Shown in pieces: positions 14,779 to 23,310 of a DNA stretch of 64,000 nt. The DNA is from Paractinoplanes maris (GTDB taxonomy: Bacteria; Actinomycetota; Actinomycetes; Mycobacteriales; Micromonosporaceae), in the NCBI RefSeq assembly GCF_023544465.1, contig NZ_JALPVL010000014.1:62001-126000 (forward strand), written 5' to 3'. A program made the translations under genes and the position numbers. How positions within the stretch are numbered: the first letter of the stretch is position 1; each line of letters starts with the position of its first letter. The notes beneath the pieces are model-generated. The model was not told where the DNA came from, ran no database searches, and saw only the letters and a list, made by a program, of their open reading frames with translations.

Positions 14779-16842
14779 GTGTCCGCGGCCTTCGACCTGT
14801 CGTACCAGGACCTGTCCCCCGGCCAGCAACGCCTGTTCCGCCGTCTGGCCCTGCACCCCGGCCCAGATTTCGACGCTCCAGCCGCGGCGGCCCTGAACGA
14901 CGACACCCCGGCCGACACCAAAGCGGCCGCCAGCAAAGCAGCCGACGAAAGACCGGCCACCAACGAACCGGCCGCGAGCGAATCATCCGCCAACGAACCG
15001 ACCAGCAACAGAACGGCCACCAGCAGATCAACCGCCGCCAAACCGACCGACACCAGAGCGGCCGACACCAGACCGGCTGGCAATGGACCGGCTGACAATG
15101 GACCGGCCGACGGTGGACCGGCTGGCAATGAACCGGCTGACAATGGACCAGCCGAGAGCGGACCGGCCGACAGCGGACCGGCCGGCAATCGACCGGCCAG
15201 CAATCGACCGGCCGGCAACGGACCGGCCGGCAACGGACCGGCCGGCAACGGACCGGCCGGCAACGGAGCGACCCCCGACGAACCGCTCGAAAGACGACCC
15301 GCCCGCGAAATGCTGGAGGGCCTCCTCGAGCACAACCTGCTCACCGAACCACGACCCGGCCGCTACCGCTTCCACGACCTGATCGCCACCCACGCCCGCC
15401 ACCGGGCGGCCGCCGACCCCGAGCCCGAGCGCGAGGCCGCCCTCGACCGGCTGCTCGACCACTACCTGGCAGTCGCCGACGCGGCCGCCGCGGTGCAGGG
15501 CGCCGGTTACACCGGTGGCACTCCCTCCGCTCCCCCACCCGAGGTCGGCGATCCCCGGCGGGCCGCCGACTGGTTCGCCGCCGAGCAGAGCAACCTGGCC
15601 GCGGCCGTCGCCCGGGCCGCCGCCCGCCGGCATCGGGCCGCCGTCGGCATCCCCGCCGCCATGCAGCATCACTTGCGCATCCGGGGGCCGTACAACCTCG
15701 CCGTCCGGCTGCACCGGATCGCCCGGACGGTGGCCGGCCTGTCCGGCGACGGTTCGGCCTACGCGCAGGCGTCGATGAACCTCGCCCACATCCAGCGCAT
15801 GTCGTCGGACCCGGCCGCGACCGGCACCGTCCGGGAGGCGCTCGACCGCTACCGCCAGGCCGGTGACCGGCGGGGCGAGGGCCGGGCCCTGGACGCCTTG
15901 GCCCGCAACCATTACATGGCCGACGACTTCCCGGCCGCAATCGCCACCGCCGAGCAGTCGCTCGCCCTCTGCGGGCGGGCCGGCGACCCGTACGGCCAGG
16001 CTTGTGCCCTGGAGCTGCTGGCCCGGGTGCACAGCGTCGTCGGGGACTACCCGGCCGCGGCCGGCGCCGCCCGGCGGGCCGTGGCGCTGCACCGGCAACT
16101 GCCCGGACTGCCCGGTCAGGGCACCGCTTTGATGATCCTGGCCGATGTCCAGTTCGCCACCGGGGACTGCCGGGCCGCGCTCGCCTCGGCCGAGGAGTCG
16201 CGGGCGCTGAGCCGGCAGGCCGACGACCGGATCGTCGAGGCCAACGCCCTCGACACGCTGGCCATCGTCCGGCGGGCCATCGGCGACCAGGCGGCCGGCG
16301 CCGAGGCGGCCCGGGCCGCCCATGCGCTCTTCGTCCAGGTGGGCAGCCGCCACGGGGAGGTCAACACGCTGGTCAGCCTGGCCTGGATCCAGTACGAGGC
16401 GGGTGACCACGCGGCCGCGGCGCGGACCACGGCGCGGGCCCACGAGCTGTGCCGGCAGTACGACGATCGGTCCGGCCGCGCCAATGTCCTGCACCTGCGC
16501 GGCGTCCTGGCCCGGGACGGCGCCGAGCTGACCGAGGCCCTCGACCTGTTCCGGGGCATGGGCGATCCGGACGGTGCGGCCGACGTCCTGATCGACCTCG
16601 GCCGGCTGCTGTTCGAGCAGGGTGCGGCCGCCGCCGCGCACGAGGAGTTCACCGCCGCGCTGGAGCTGGCCCGGCGCATCGGGGCACCTCGCCACGAGGC
16701 GCGCGCCCTGGAGGGCCTCGGCCACTGCCTGCGCCGCGAGGGCCGCGACGACAACGGCCGGCGGCATCTGCGCGAAGCCCTGGCGATCTACCGCCGCGTG
16801 CAGTCGCCGGCGGCCGCCCGCACGGCCGACGCGCTCGCTTGA
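14779..16842 (+). CDS. XRE/NB-ARC regulator, C-terminal TPR part (same frame after the TAG)
   Basis: The reading frame of the preceding gene continues without interruption from 14752. The first available initiator is a GTG at 14779 with no convincing ribosome-binding site, which argues against independent translation. The peptide starts in the ARC2/winged-helix region (AAFDLSYQDLSPGQQRLFRR, then LALHPGPDFD). A 125-residue low-complexity insert rich in PADNG/PAGNG pentapeptides interrupts it. It resumes at REMLEGLLEHNLL with RYRFHDLIATHA, then runs through about eight TPR-like repeats to the end. Homologues join LHPGPDFD directly to the REMLEGLLE-type segment, so the insert is a local expansion. 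The gene is probably a pseudogene or is read through. Confidence 0.65.
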   Translation: MSAAFDLSYQDLSPGQQRLFRRLALHPGPDFDAPAAAALNDDTPADTKAAASKAADERPATNEPAASESSANEPTSNRTATSRSTAAKPTDTRAADTRPAGNGPADNGPADGGPAGNEPADNGPAESGPADSGPAGNRPASNRPAGNGPAGNGPAGNGPAGNGATPDEPLERRPAREMLEGLLEHNLLTEPRPGRYRFHDLIATHARHRAAADPEPEREAALDRLLDHYLAVADAAAAVQGAGYTGGTPSAPPPEVGDPRRAADWFAAEQSNLAAAVARAAARRHRAAVGIPAAMQHHLRIRGPYNLAVRLHRIARTVAGLSGDGSAYAQASMNLAHIQRMSSDPAATGTVREALDRYRQAGDRRGEGRALDALARNHYMADDFPAAIATAEQSLALCGRAGDPYGQACALELLARVHSVVGDYPAAAGAARRAVALHRQLPGLPGQGTALMILADVQFATGDCRAALASAEESRALSRQADDRIVEANALDTLAIVRRAIGDQAAGAEAARAAHALFVQVGSRHGEVNTLVSLAWIQYEAGDHAAAARTTARAHELCRQYDDRSGRANVLHLRGVLARDGAELTEALDLFRGMGDPDGAADVLIDLGRLLFEQGAAAAAHEEFTAALELARRIGAPRHEARALEGLGHCLRREGRDDNGRRHLREALAIYRRVQSPAAARTADALA
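14906..15280 (+). repeat. 15-bp tandem repeat expansion inside the NB-ARC regulator, about 25 units
   Basis: Degenerate units on the left (CCCCGGCCGACACCA, AAGCGGCCGCCAGCA) become uniform on the right, where GACCGGCCGGCAACG occurs four times in a row (15206-15265). The gradient from old to new copies suggests recent expansion at the right end. It encodes a Pro-Ala-Gly-Asn linker in the middle of a normally compact domain. Confidence 0.85.
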
Positions 16843-16860
16843 GTCCGCCCGGACGCAAGG

Positions 16861-16932
16861 CGCGTGCCGGAGACGGACTCGAGGCGTGTGCCGGGAACGG
16901 ACTCGAGGCGTGTGCCGGAGACGGACTCGAGG
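16861..16932. repeat. 24-bp tandem repeat, three units
   Basis: Three consecutive copies of CGTGTGCCGGAGACGGACTC followed by GAGG, differing at one or two positions, lie 18 bp after the regulator stop. The rest of the 262-bp gap to 17104 shows no supported gene. Confidence 0.8.
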
Positions 16933-17104
16933 CGTTCAGATCGCGCCTCAATGTCCGCCCAATGTCCTGGCCTCGCCGGGACCGATGCGCGAGCGTGGAC
17001 ATCACCCGGGGTGGCGGTGGCAGCGGCCCGCGGGAACGGGGGTCAGGAAGACCAGCGAGGGGGCTGTTCTCTTCCTGGAGGCGGGCCGCTGCCGACCGCG
17101 ATCG

Positions 17105-17488
17105 TCAGTGGGCGCCGGCCAGCAGCTGCCCCACCCGCTCGACGAGGTCGGCCGAGTCGAACGGCTTGGCCAGGTATTCGCTGGCGCCCATGGCCCGGCC
17201 GTGGGTCCGGTCGAGGTCCCGGGATCGCGCGCTCAGGATGAGGACGGGGATGTTCGACGTCCGCGAGAGTCCTTGGAGCTGCTGGCACACCGTCAGGCCG
17301 TCGAGCCCCGGCATGTCGATGTCGAGCACGATGAGGTCGGGCCGTTGGAGGTTGGCCGCGGTCAGCGCGGCGTTGCCGTTGTCGACGGTGACTGTCTGGT
17401 AGCCGGCCGCGGCGAGCCGCTGCGCCACGAGCTCGCGGACGTCCTCGTCGTCCTCGGCGATCAGCACGGTGGACGGCATCGGGGTCAT
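17105..17488 (-). CDS. Single-domain CheY-like response regulator
   Basis: The 127-aa protein is a bare receiver domain: acidic pocket EDDEDVRE, phospho-acceptor Asp in LIVLDIDMPGLDGL (near residue 57), Ser/Thr switch in VLILSARS and Lys in YLAKPFDSADLV. No output domain follows. The ATG at 17488 has AGGAG at 7 nt spacing. It precedes the minus-strand gene region of the MASE1 histidine kinase in reverse order: the kinase ends 70 bp upstream at 17559, so the kinase gene is transcribed first and the receiver second. The two probably form a phosphotransfer pair. Confidence 0.9.
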   Translation of the reverse strand: MTPMPSTVLIAEDDEDVRELVAQRLAAAGYQTVTVDNGNAALTAANLQRPDLIVLDIDMPGLDGLTVCQQLQGLSRTSNIPVLILSARSRDLDRTHGRAMGASEYLAKPFDSADLVERVGQLLAGAH

Positions 17489-17558
17489 GGGGTGCTCCTG
17501 AGGGAGGGGGCTGGTGCTCCGACCTATCGGCCGGGCTGGGCAGCCGGGCGAGGCCTTC

Positions 17559-20500
17559 TCAGTAGCGGGACGAGAGCAATTGGGAGCGTTTCTGGTTCTT
17601 CGTGGTCCGCAGCGCGGCGCCGGCCCGGTCGACCGCGGCCGCGAGGCCCTCCGTCGGGTCGGCCGCGGCCCACCCGACGGTGACGGCCACCTTGGCCAGC
17701 TCGAGCTCGGTCTTGATGCGCCTCATGACGGCCTGGGCCCCGGACGGCGTGCAGCGGGTGAGGACGAGACCGAACTCGTCGCCGCCGATGCGGGCGATGA
17801 AATCGGTGTCGCGGATGGCCCGGCGGGCAACGGTCGCCGTGGCTTTCAGGTACGCGTCACCGGTGGACCGTCCCCGGGTGTCGTTGGTCGTCCCGAGACC
17901 GTCGAGGTCGATCAGGGCGACCACGGTCGGGTCGGCCAGCCGTTCGAAGCGGGCCTGGGCCCGTTCGAGGATGCGGTGCCAGCCGCGCTGGCCGGGCAGG
18001 CCGGTGAGCGGGTCGGTGTCGGCGCCGAGCTGGTCGCGCAGCAGGGCGTCGGTGGCCAGGTCCTGCACGCGGTCGGTGGCCAGGGCGGCGGTGAGCAGCC
18101 GGCCCAGCAGCGCGAGCAGGGGTTCGGCGTCGGCCAGGCGGGGGTCGTTGACCCGGATGTCGGGGTCCAGGCCGCAGATCGCGCCGAAGAGCGAGCCGTC
18201 GGACTCGGTGATGGGCGCTCCGGCGTACGTCCCGATCTCGACCAGCTGGTTGACGCCGGCGTTGGCGTACGCGGGCACGGCCTGGGCGTCCAGTGCCACG
18301 GTGGGCGCCTGACCGGCCGCCATGTGGACGCAGAAGCTGTCCTCCCAGGGGTGGCTCGCGCCCTGGTGCAGGCCGTAGCCGTTGTCCGAGTCCAGGTAGA
18401 GGTAGGTCTGCCGGCCGTTCTCGACCCGGGTGACCGCCCAGAAGGCCAGCGGCATCTGCTCGTGCAGATAGTCGAGCACCAGATGCGCGGCGTGCTCGAA
18501 GCCGGCCGCCGGGAGGAGGCCGGGCTCCTCGGCCGGCTCGGCGATGACCCGCGGCGGGCCGGACGATGGGGTGCTCGCGGTGGGGGTGTCCTCGGGCGGC
18601 GGCACGCTGGTGGCGTCGGCCGGCAGGGTGAAGGTGAACCGGGAGCCGTGACCGTCCGGCCCGGCCGCGGCCGAGATGGTGCCCCCGTGGCGCTCCACGA
18701 TGCGCTTGCAGATGCCCAGACCGAGCCCGGTGCCGCTGTAGCCGGCCGCGCGGTGCGCGCGGTGGAAGCTCTCGAAGATGCTCTCCTGCTGGCCGTCGGG
18801 GATGCCGATGCCGTTGTCGTCGATCGTCACGGTGACGCGGTGGTCGGCGTGCTGGGCGCGGATGCGCAGCTGCGGGGCAACCCCGGCGCCGGTGTACTTG
18901 ATCGCGTTGCTGATCAGATTCTCCATCAGCTGCCGGACGAGCACCGGATCGGCGTACGCGCTGGGCAGCTCGCCGATGTCGAACGACGGCACCGGGGTGG
19001 CGGCGCTGCGGGCCTGGTCGACCCGCGCGATCGCGATGTCGTCGACCAGCTCGGCCAGGTCGATCAGGGTCGGGGTGAGCGCGGCGTCGCGGGCGGTGGT
19101 GTAGCCGAGCAGGTCGTCGATCATGCCGCGCATCCGCCGGGCGGCGCGGCCGACCCGCATCAGCCCGTCGCGGGTCTGGGCCTCGTCGGCCGGGTCGTCC
19201 TCGTCGAGCAGGTCGGTCAGCCACGCGGTCCAGCCCTCGACGGTGGTCAGCGGGTTGAGCAGGTCGTGGGCGACGACCCCGGCGAAGGCGGCCAGCTCGT
19301 CGCGGTGCCGGCGCTCGGCGGTGACGTCGTGGAAGACGGTGACGGCGCAGCGGGACCCGTTCAGACTTCCCGGCACCGCGGCCGAGCTGACGCTCAGCAA
19401 CCGGCCCTGGGGCAGGCCGGGGTTGCGCACCAGGATGTCCATGCCGCGGACGTCGGTGCCGGCCAGCGCCCGGCGGTGGGGCATCTCCTCGGGGGCGACC
19501 GGCGTCCCGTCCGGGTGCAGCAGGCCGTAGTAATCCGGCTTGGCCATGTGCTCGGTGGAGCTGACGACTCCGCCCAGCAGCCGGCGGACCGCCGGGTTGC
19601 GCAGCAGCAGCCGGCCCTGCTCGTCGACGACGGTGAGCCCTTCGACCATCGAGTTGACGATGGCCGTCATCAGCTTGGCCTGTTCGGCCGTGGCCGCCCG
19701 CTCGGCGCGCATCTCGGTGACCAGGGCGGCCCGTTCGTCGCGGCCGAGCGCCAGGCTCAGCCCGACCACGGCGATCATGCCGACGAAGGCCTGCGCGACC
19801 AGGGCCCGTACGGGATGGGACCCGATGTCGGCGAACACACCGGAGCCGTTGAGCGTGAAAAGCACGACGGCTGTGCCGAATGCCAAGCCGTGCAGGACGA
19901 CGACGGTGGTGTCGAGCCGGGAGCCGGCCCAGACGGTCATGCCGATGATGGAGAAGGCCAGCGGCAGGTGGTGGTTGATGCCGAAGACGGCGCAGTAGGC
20001 CACGGCCGACAGCGCGAAGACGGCGACGTATTCGAGGCGCCGCCGCCCGGGTGCGGCCGTCCACCGCGACCGCAGCGTCGCCCGGGTGCGCCACAGGTGG
20101 CCACAGGTCAACCAGACCGAGCTGATCATCAGGATGCTGACGGTGTTGCGGGTCATCCAGACGGCGGTCGCCGGCCAGGAGTACGTGCCGTTGACCGCCC
20201 ACACCCCGGTCGGCCCGACCAGCGCGCCGCCGCCGGTGCTCAGCACCGCGGCCGCCAGCAGGCGCCAGAACTCATGCGTCCGGCTGAGCAGCTCCTGACC
20301 GCCGGCCGTCCGGAGGTGGGACAGCCACCGGCGCACCAGGAAGGCGAACAGCCCGGCCTGCACCAGGTTGGCCACCACGAACCAGGCCGCCAACGACACC
20401 GAGGTGCCGGTGGCCGTGTTGACCACCAAGGTGATCAGCGACAGGGCCGCCGCGTCGAAGGTCCGCCACCGGGAGCGCCACTGCACCAGGAACCACACCG

Positions 20501-20633
20501 CGGAGACCCCGGCCGCGGGCCAGACCAGGCTCAGGTTGGTCGCGTCCATCACCGTCAGCCGCCCGGCATAGGTCGCGGCCAGGAAGACGACGGCGAAACA
20601 CAGCGTGCGCACCAGGGACGTGCGCGGGTTCAT
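17559..20633 (-). CDS. MASE1-PAS-histidine kinase-GAF-GGDEF hybrid sensor (1024 aa)
   Basis: About eight hydrophobic helices in residues 10-300 contain the MASE1-like motif LVWPAAGVSAVWFL. A PAS domain follows (MVEGLTVVDEQGRLLLRNPA). A HisKA region with VVAHDLLNPLTTVEGW supplies the His at about residue 465. The HATPase has ENLISNAIKY, DDNGIGIP and GTGLGLGICK. After a Pro/Ser linker comes a GAF-like domain with SFCVHMAAGQAP, then a GGDEF domain with RIGGDEFGLVL and an RDTD inhibitory site. A histidine kinase and a diguanylate cyclase in one polypeptide is unusual: autophosphorylation would serve the downstream receiver protein while c-di-GMP is made in cis. Confidence 0.88.
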   Translation of the reverse strand: MNPRTSLVRTLCFAVVFLAATYAGRLTVMDATNLSLVWPAAGVSAVWFLVQWRSRWRTFDAAALSLITLVVNTATGTSVSLAAWFVVANLVQAGLFAFLVRRWLSHLRTAGGQELLSRTHEFWRLLAAAVLSTGGGALVGPTGVWAVNGTYSWPATAVWMTRNTVSILMISSVWLTCGHLWRTRATLRSRWTAAPGRRRLEYVAVFALSAVAYCAVFGINHHLPLAFSIIGMTVWAGSRLDTTVVVLHGLAFGTAVVLFTLNGSGVFADIGSHPVRALVAQAFVGMIAVVGLSLALGRDERAALVTEMRAERAATAEQAKLMTAIVNSMVEGLTVVDEQGRLLLRNPAVRRLLGGVVSSTEHMAKPDYYGLLHPDGTPVAPEEMPHRRALAGTDVRGMDILVRNPGLPQGRLLSVSSAAVPGSLNGSRCAVTVFHDVTAERRHRDELAAFAGVVAHDLLNPLTTVEGWTAWLTDLLDEDDPADEAQTRDGLMRVGRAARRMRGMIDDLLGYTTARDAALTPTLIDLAELVDDIAIARVDQARSAATPVPSFDIGELPSAYADPVLVRQLMENLISNAIKYTGAGVAPQLRIRAQHADHRVTVTIDDNGIGIPDGQQESIFESFHRAHRAAGYSGTGLGLGICKRIVERHGGTISAAAGPDGHGSRFTFTLPADATSVPPPEDTPTASTPSSGPPRVIAEPAEEPGLLPAAGFEHAAHLVLDYLHEQMPLAFWAVTRVENGRQTYLYLDSDNGYGLHQGASHPWEDSFCVHMAAGQAPTVALDAQAVPAYANAGVNQLVEIGTYAGAPITESDGSLFGAICGLDPDIRVNDPRLADAEPLLALLGRLLTAALATDRVQDLATDALLRDQLGADTDPLTGLPGQRGWHRILERAQARFERLADPTVVALIDLDGLGTTNDTRGRSTGDAYLKATATVARRAIRDTDFIARIGGDEFGLVLTRCTPSGAQAVMRRIKTELELAKVAVTVGWAAADPTEGLAAAVDRAGAALRTTKNQKRSQLLSSRY

Positions 20634-20669
20634 GACCCTCTGATCGGCGCCCGAGCCGATTTGCTGAGG

Positions 20670-21665
20670 TCAGCCGAACAGGAACCGGGTCGCGTTGGTG
20701 CTGAGCACCTTCTGCCGCTGGGCCGGCGTGAGGAACGAGGCGGTGCGGACGACGTGGCCGGCCGGGCGCTCGCCCAACGGGTACGGGTAGTCGCTGCCGA
20801 CCACCACCCGCTCCTCACCCATGGTGTCGACCAGCAGGCGCAGGGCCGGCTCGCTGAAGACCACCGAGTCGACGTAGAACCGGTCCGCGTAGTCGCTGGG
20901 CGGCCGGGTGGAGCGGCCCCGGACGAGGTCACCCCGCCGGTGCCAGGCGTTGTCGGCCCGGCCCAGCCAGTAGGGAAAGCTGCCGCCGCCGTGCGCGAAG
21001 CACAGGCGCAGCGAGGACGGCACCCGGTCGAGCACGCCGCCCAGGATGAGGGCCAGCGCCGACAGGTGGGTCTCGGCGGGCATGCCGGTCAGCCAGCGGG
21101 CCATCCAGCGGTCCAGGCGCGGGCCCTCCGGCATGTCCCACGGGTGCACGAAGACCGGGGCCCCCACGGCGGCGCAGTGCTGGAGGAACTCGACGACGCC
21201 GGCCGAGTCGAGGTCCTGGTCGCCGACGTGGTTGCCGATCTCGACCCCGACATGCCCGGCGGCCATGGAACGATCCAGCTCGGCGCAGGCCGCTTCGGGG
21301 TCCTGCAGGGGCACCTGGCAGAACGGGATGAACCGCGGGTCGCTGCCCGTCACCGACAGGGTCAGGTCGTTGAAGATGCGGGACAGCGCGGCGGCCTGGG
21401 CGGGGGTGCGGTCGTAGCCGAAGAACACCGGCGTCGGCGAGACGACCTGCCGCTCCACGTCGTCGGCGTCCATGTCGGCCAGGCGCACGGCCGGATCCCA
21501 GCAGGACGAGTCGACCCGGCGGAACTCGGTGTCGCGGATCATGATGATCGCTTCGCGCTCCGACTCGACCTTGAGCCAGGGCCAGCCGGTGCCGCCGCAG
21601 GCGACCTCCAGATCCGGCCAGCCCTTCGGCACGACATGCGTGTGGACGTCGACGACGCCGGACAA
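20670..21665 (-). CDS. nbaD: 2-amino-3-carboxymuconate-6-semialdehyde decarboxylase (ACMSD)
   Basis: A 331-aa amidohydrolase-fold protein. Zinc ligands are visible as DVHTHVVP at the N-terminus, VFVHPWDMP near residue 175, CFAHGGGSFPY near 225 and VGSDYPYP near 290. It removes the carboxyl group of ACMS to give 2-aminomuconate semialdehyde, steering 3-hydroxyanthranilate carbon away from quinolinate/NAD and into catabolism. The TTG at 21665 is the only initiator that fits: it directly precedes the VDVHTH motif, has GAAGGG upstream and starts 3 bp after the preceding stop. It is the last gene of the kynurenine operon. Confidence 0.92.
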   Translation of the reverse strand: MSGVVDVHTHVVPKGWPDLEVACGGTGWPWLKVESEREAIIMIRDTEFRRVDSSCWDPAVRLADMDADDVERQVVSPTPVFFGYDRTPAQAAALSRIFNDLTLSVTGSDPRFIPFCQVPLQDPEAACAELDRSMAAGHVGVEIGNHVGDQDLDSAGVVEFLQHCAAVGAPVFVHPWDMPEGPRLDRWMARWLTGMPAETHLSALALILGGVLDRVPSSLRLCFAHGGGSFPYWLGRADNAWHRRGDLVRGRSTRPPSDYADRFYVDSVVFSEPALRLLVDTMGEERVVVGSDYPYPLGERPAGHVVRTASFLTPAQRQKVLSTNATRFLFG

Positions 21666-21668
21666 CCG

Positions 21669-22184
21669 TCAGCCCTTCCCGGGGTGCAGGGTGCCGCAGT
21701 TGGCGCACGTACGCGCCTTCTCGTCCTCGTAGAACGCGGTGAACACCGGTGGCAGGTCCTCCACGATGTCGCGCACCTGAAGCTCGACCTCGTGCACGAC
21801 CGCGTCGCAGTTGCCGCAATACCACTGGAACTTCTCCAGCGTGCCCTCCTCGCGGATCCGCTCGACGACCAGGCCGATCGAGCCGGGCTCGGGACGCTGC
21901 GGGGAGTGCGGCGTGTTGCCCGGCAGCACCCACATCTCGCCCTCGCGGATGTGCACGTCCTTCGGCCCCTCGGGCGTCATGGTCTTGACGTGCATGTTGC
22001 CCTTGACCTGATAGAAGAACTCCTCGTAGGGGTCGACGTGGAAGTCGGTGCGCGAGTTGGGGCCGCCGACCACCATGACGATGAAGTCGCTGCCGGTGGG
22101 GAACATCTGCTTGTTGCCGACCGGCGGCTTGAGCAGGTGCTTGTTGTCCTCGATCCAGCCCGGGAAGTTGATCGGGTCGGTCAT
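21669..22184 (-). CDS. nbaC: 3-hydroxyanthranilate 3,4-dioxygenase
   Basis: A 171-aa cupin. Catalytic iron ligands are in [15 protein letters not shown] (His and Glu) and in [13 protein letters not shown] (His), and the family's rubredoxin-like second metal site is made by CGNC and CANC near the C-terminus. It opens the ring of 3-hydroxyanthranilate to 2-amino-3-carboxymuconate semialdehyde using O2. The ATG at 22184 overlaps the preceding stop as ATGA and follows AAGGAGGC. An upstream extension of the same open frame is an antisense shadow of the neighbouring genes. Confidence 0.95.
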   Translation of the reverse strand: MTDPINFPGWIEDNKHLLKPPVGNKQMFPTGSDFIVMVVGGPNSRTDFHVDPYEEFFYQVKGNMHVKTMTPEGPKDVHIREGEMWVLPGNTPHSPQRPEPGSIGLVVERIREEGTLEKFQWYCGNCDAVVHEVELQVRDIVEDLPPVFTAFYEDEKARTCANCGTLHPGKG

Positions 22185-22615
22185 GACGCCTCCTTGGACG
22201 ACGGCGGAACAGGCAGAACAGCGACGGCTTGGATCTCGATGAGCAGGTGCGGGTGCGGCAGCTGGTGCACCGCGACCGTGGTCCGCGACGGCCCCGACGA
22301 GTCGAAGAACTGCGCGTAGACGGCGTTGTAGCCACCGAAGTCGTTCATGTTGACCAGGTAGGTGGTCAGCTGCACGACATCGTCGAGCGACGCCCCGACC
22401 GACGCCAGGATGTCGGCGATGTTCTCGATCACGGCCCGGGTCTGCTCGGCGATGTCGAGCGAGGTGGTGCCCATCGCGTCGACCACGGCACCGGCGATGG
22501 TGTTGTCCGGCCGCCGGCTGCTGGTGCCGCTGACGAAGGCGAAACCGTTGGCCACCTTGACGTGCGGGAAGGCGCCCCGCGGGGTGGCCTTGCCGGCGAC
22601 CAGCTTCCCGGTCAC
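22181..22615 (-). CDS. nbaF: RidA/YjgF-family 2-aminomuconate deaminase
   Basis: A 144-aa RidA-fold protein ([59 protein letters not shown]). Inside a kynurenine ring-cleavage operon, this family supplies the deaminase that turns 2-aminomuconate into 2-oxo-3-hexenedioate plus ammonia. The canonical RidA Arg that binds 2-iminoacids is not in its usual position ([10 protein letters not shown]), consistent with the specialised aminomuconate branch. It starts at GTG 22615, overlapping the preceding stop by 4 bp, and ends ATGA into the dioxygenase gene. Confidence 0.85.
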   Translation of the reverse strand: MTGKLVAGKATPRGAFPHVKVANGFAFVSGTSSRRPDNTIAGAVVDAMGTTSLDIAEQTRAVIENIADILASVGASLDDVVQLTTYLVNMNDFGGYNAVYAQFFDSSGPSRTTVAVHQLPHPHLLIEIQAVAVLPVPPSSKEAS

Positions 22616-23310
22616 GAGGAGGCCCGCAGCGAGGCCGCGCCCAGGCTTTCCACTTCCACCCGTACGGTTTGACCGGCTCCCACCGGCACGGCCGCCGTGG
22701 CCGCCCCGGCCAGCACGATCCAGTCGTCCTCGAGCGCACCGGCCAGCCGCCGGGCCTCGGCGAAAGCCTCCCGCGGGTCGCCCAGGATCGCCGCGGTGGA
22801 GCCGCTCTCGACCACCTGGTCGTCGAGGAGCAGGCGCACCTCGAGGGCATCGATCGACGGGGGCACCGGTTGCCAGGCGCCGACCACGAATGCGGCGGCC
22901 GAGGTGTTGTCGGCGATCACCTCGTCGAGCGTGAACTTGAAGTCGAGCCAGCGCGAGTCGATGACCTCGAGCGCCGGGGCGACCGCCGCGATCGCGCCGT
23001 CGCGCACCAGGAAGGCCACCTCGGGCTCGACCTTGGGGTGGATGCGCGGCCCGAGGTCGAGCACCCCGCCGTCCTCGATGCGCATGGCGTCGGTCAGCCG
23101 GCCCCAGATGACCGAGTCGACCCCCATCTGCCGCATCTTGGCCTTGCTGGTCAGCCCCAGCTTGATCCCGGCGATCGTCTCGCCGCGGGCCAGCCGCAGT
23201 CCGACCAGCTCACGCTGCACCGCGTAGGGGTCGGCGATCTCGTGCCCACCGCCGGGAAGCTCGGTGGCGGTGGTGAGGGCGTTGTCGAGGGCGAGGGCGA
23301 GCGGCGTCAT
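22612..23310 (-). CDS. 4-oxalocrotonate decarboxylase / 2-oxopent-4-enoate hydratase family enzyme
   Basis: A 232-aa MhpD/DmpH-family protein of the fumarylacetoacetate hydrolase fold. It has [15 protein letters not shown], a metal-site segment [12 protein letters not shown] and a [19 protein letters not shown] motif. By position after an aminomuconate deaminase it most likely decarboxylates 2-oxo-3-hexenedioate to 2-oxopent-4-enoate (the NbaG/AmnE step). Decarboxylase and hydratase members are too alike to separate by eye. Only one gene of this family is in the operon, and no aldolase or acylating aldehyde dehydrogenase follows, so the lower meta-cleavage steps must be elsewhere. Confidence 0.85.
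   Translation of the reverse strand: MTPLALALDNALTTATELPGGGHEIADPYAVQRELVGLRLARGETIAGIKLGLTSKAKMRQMGVDSVIWGRLTDAMRIEDGGVLDLGPRIHPKVEPEVAFLVRDGAIAAVAPALEVIDSRWLDFKFTLDEVIADNTSAAAFVVGAWQPVPPSIDALEVRLLLDDQVVESGSTAAILGDPREAFAEARRLAGALEDDWIVLAGAATAAVPVGAGQTVRVEVESLGAASLRASS

Noticed and set aside
17514-22319. A 1601-codon plus-strand open frame opposite the histidine-kinase and kynurenine genes
   Set aside because: It is the antisense of clearly conserved minus-strand genes with catalytic motifs, its product is low-complexity Gly/Arg/Val-rich sequence, and it has no family motif. High GC leaves long antisense frames open.
22185-22850. N-terminal extension of the 3-hydroxyanthranilate dioxygenase frame
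   Set aside because: It overlaps the RidA and decarboxylase genes in another frame; the ATG at 22184 with its ribosome-binding site and ATGA overlap is the proper start.
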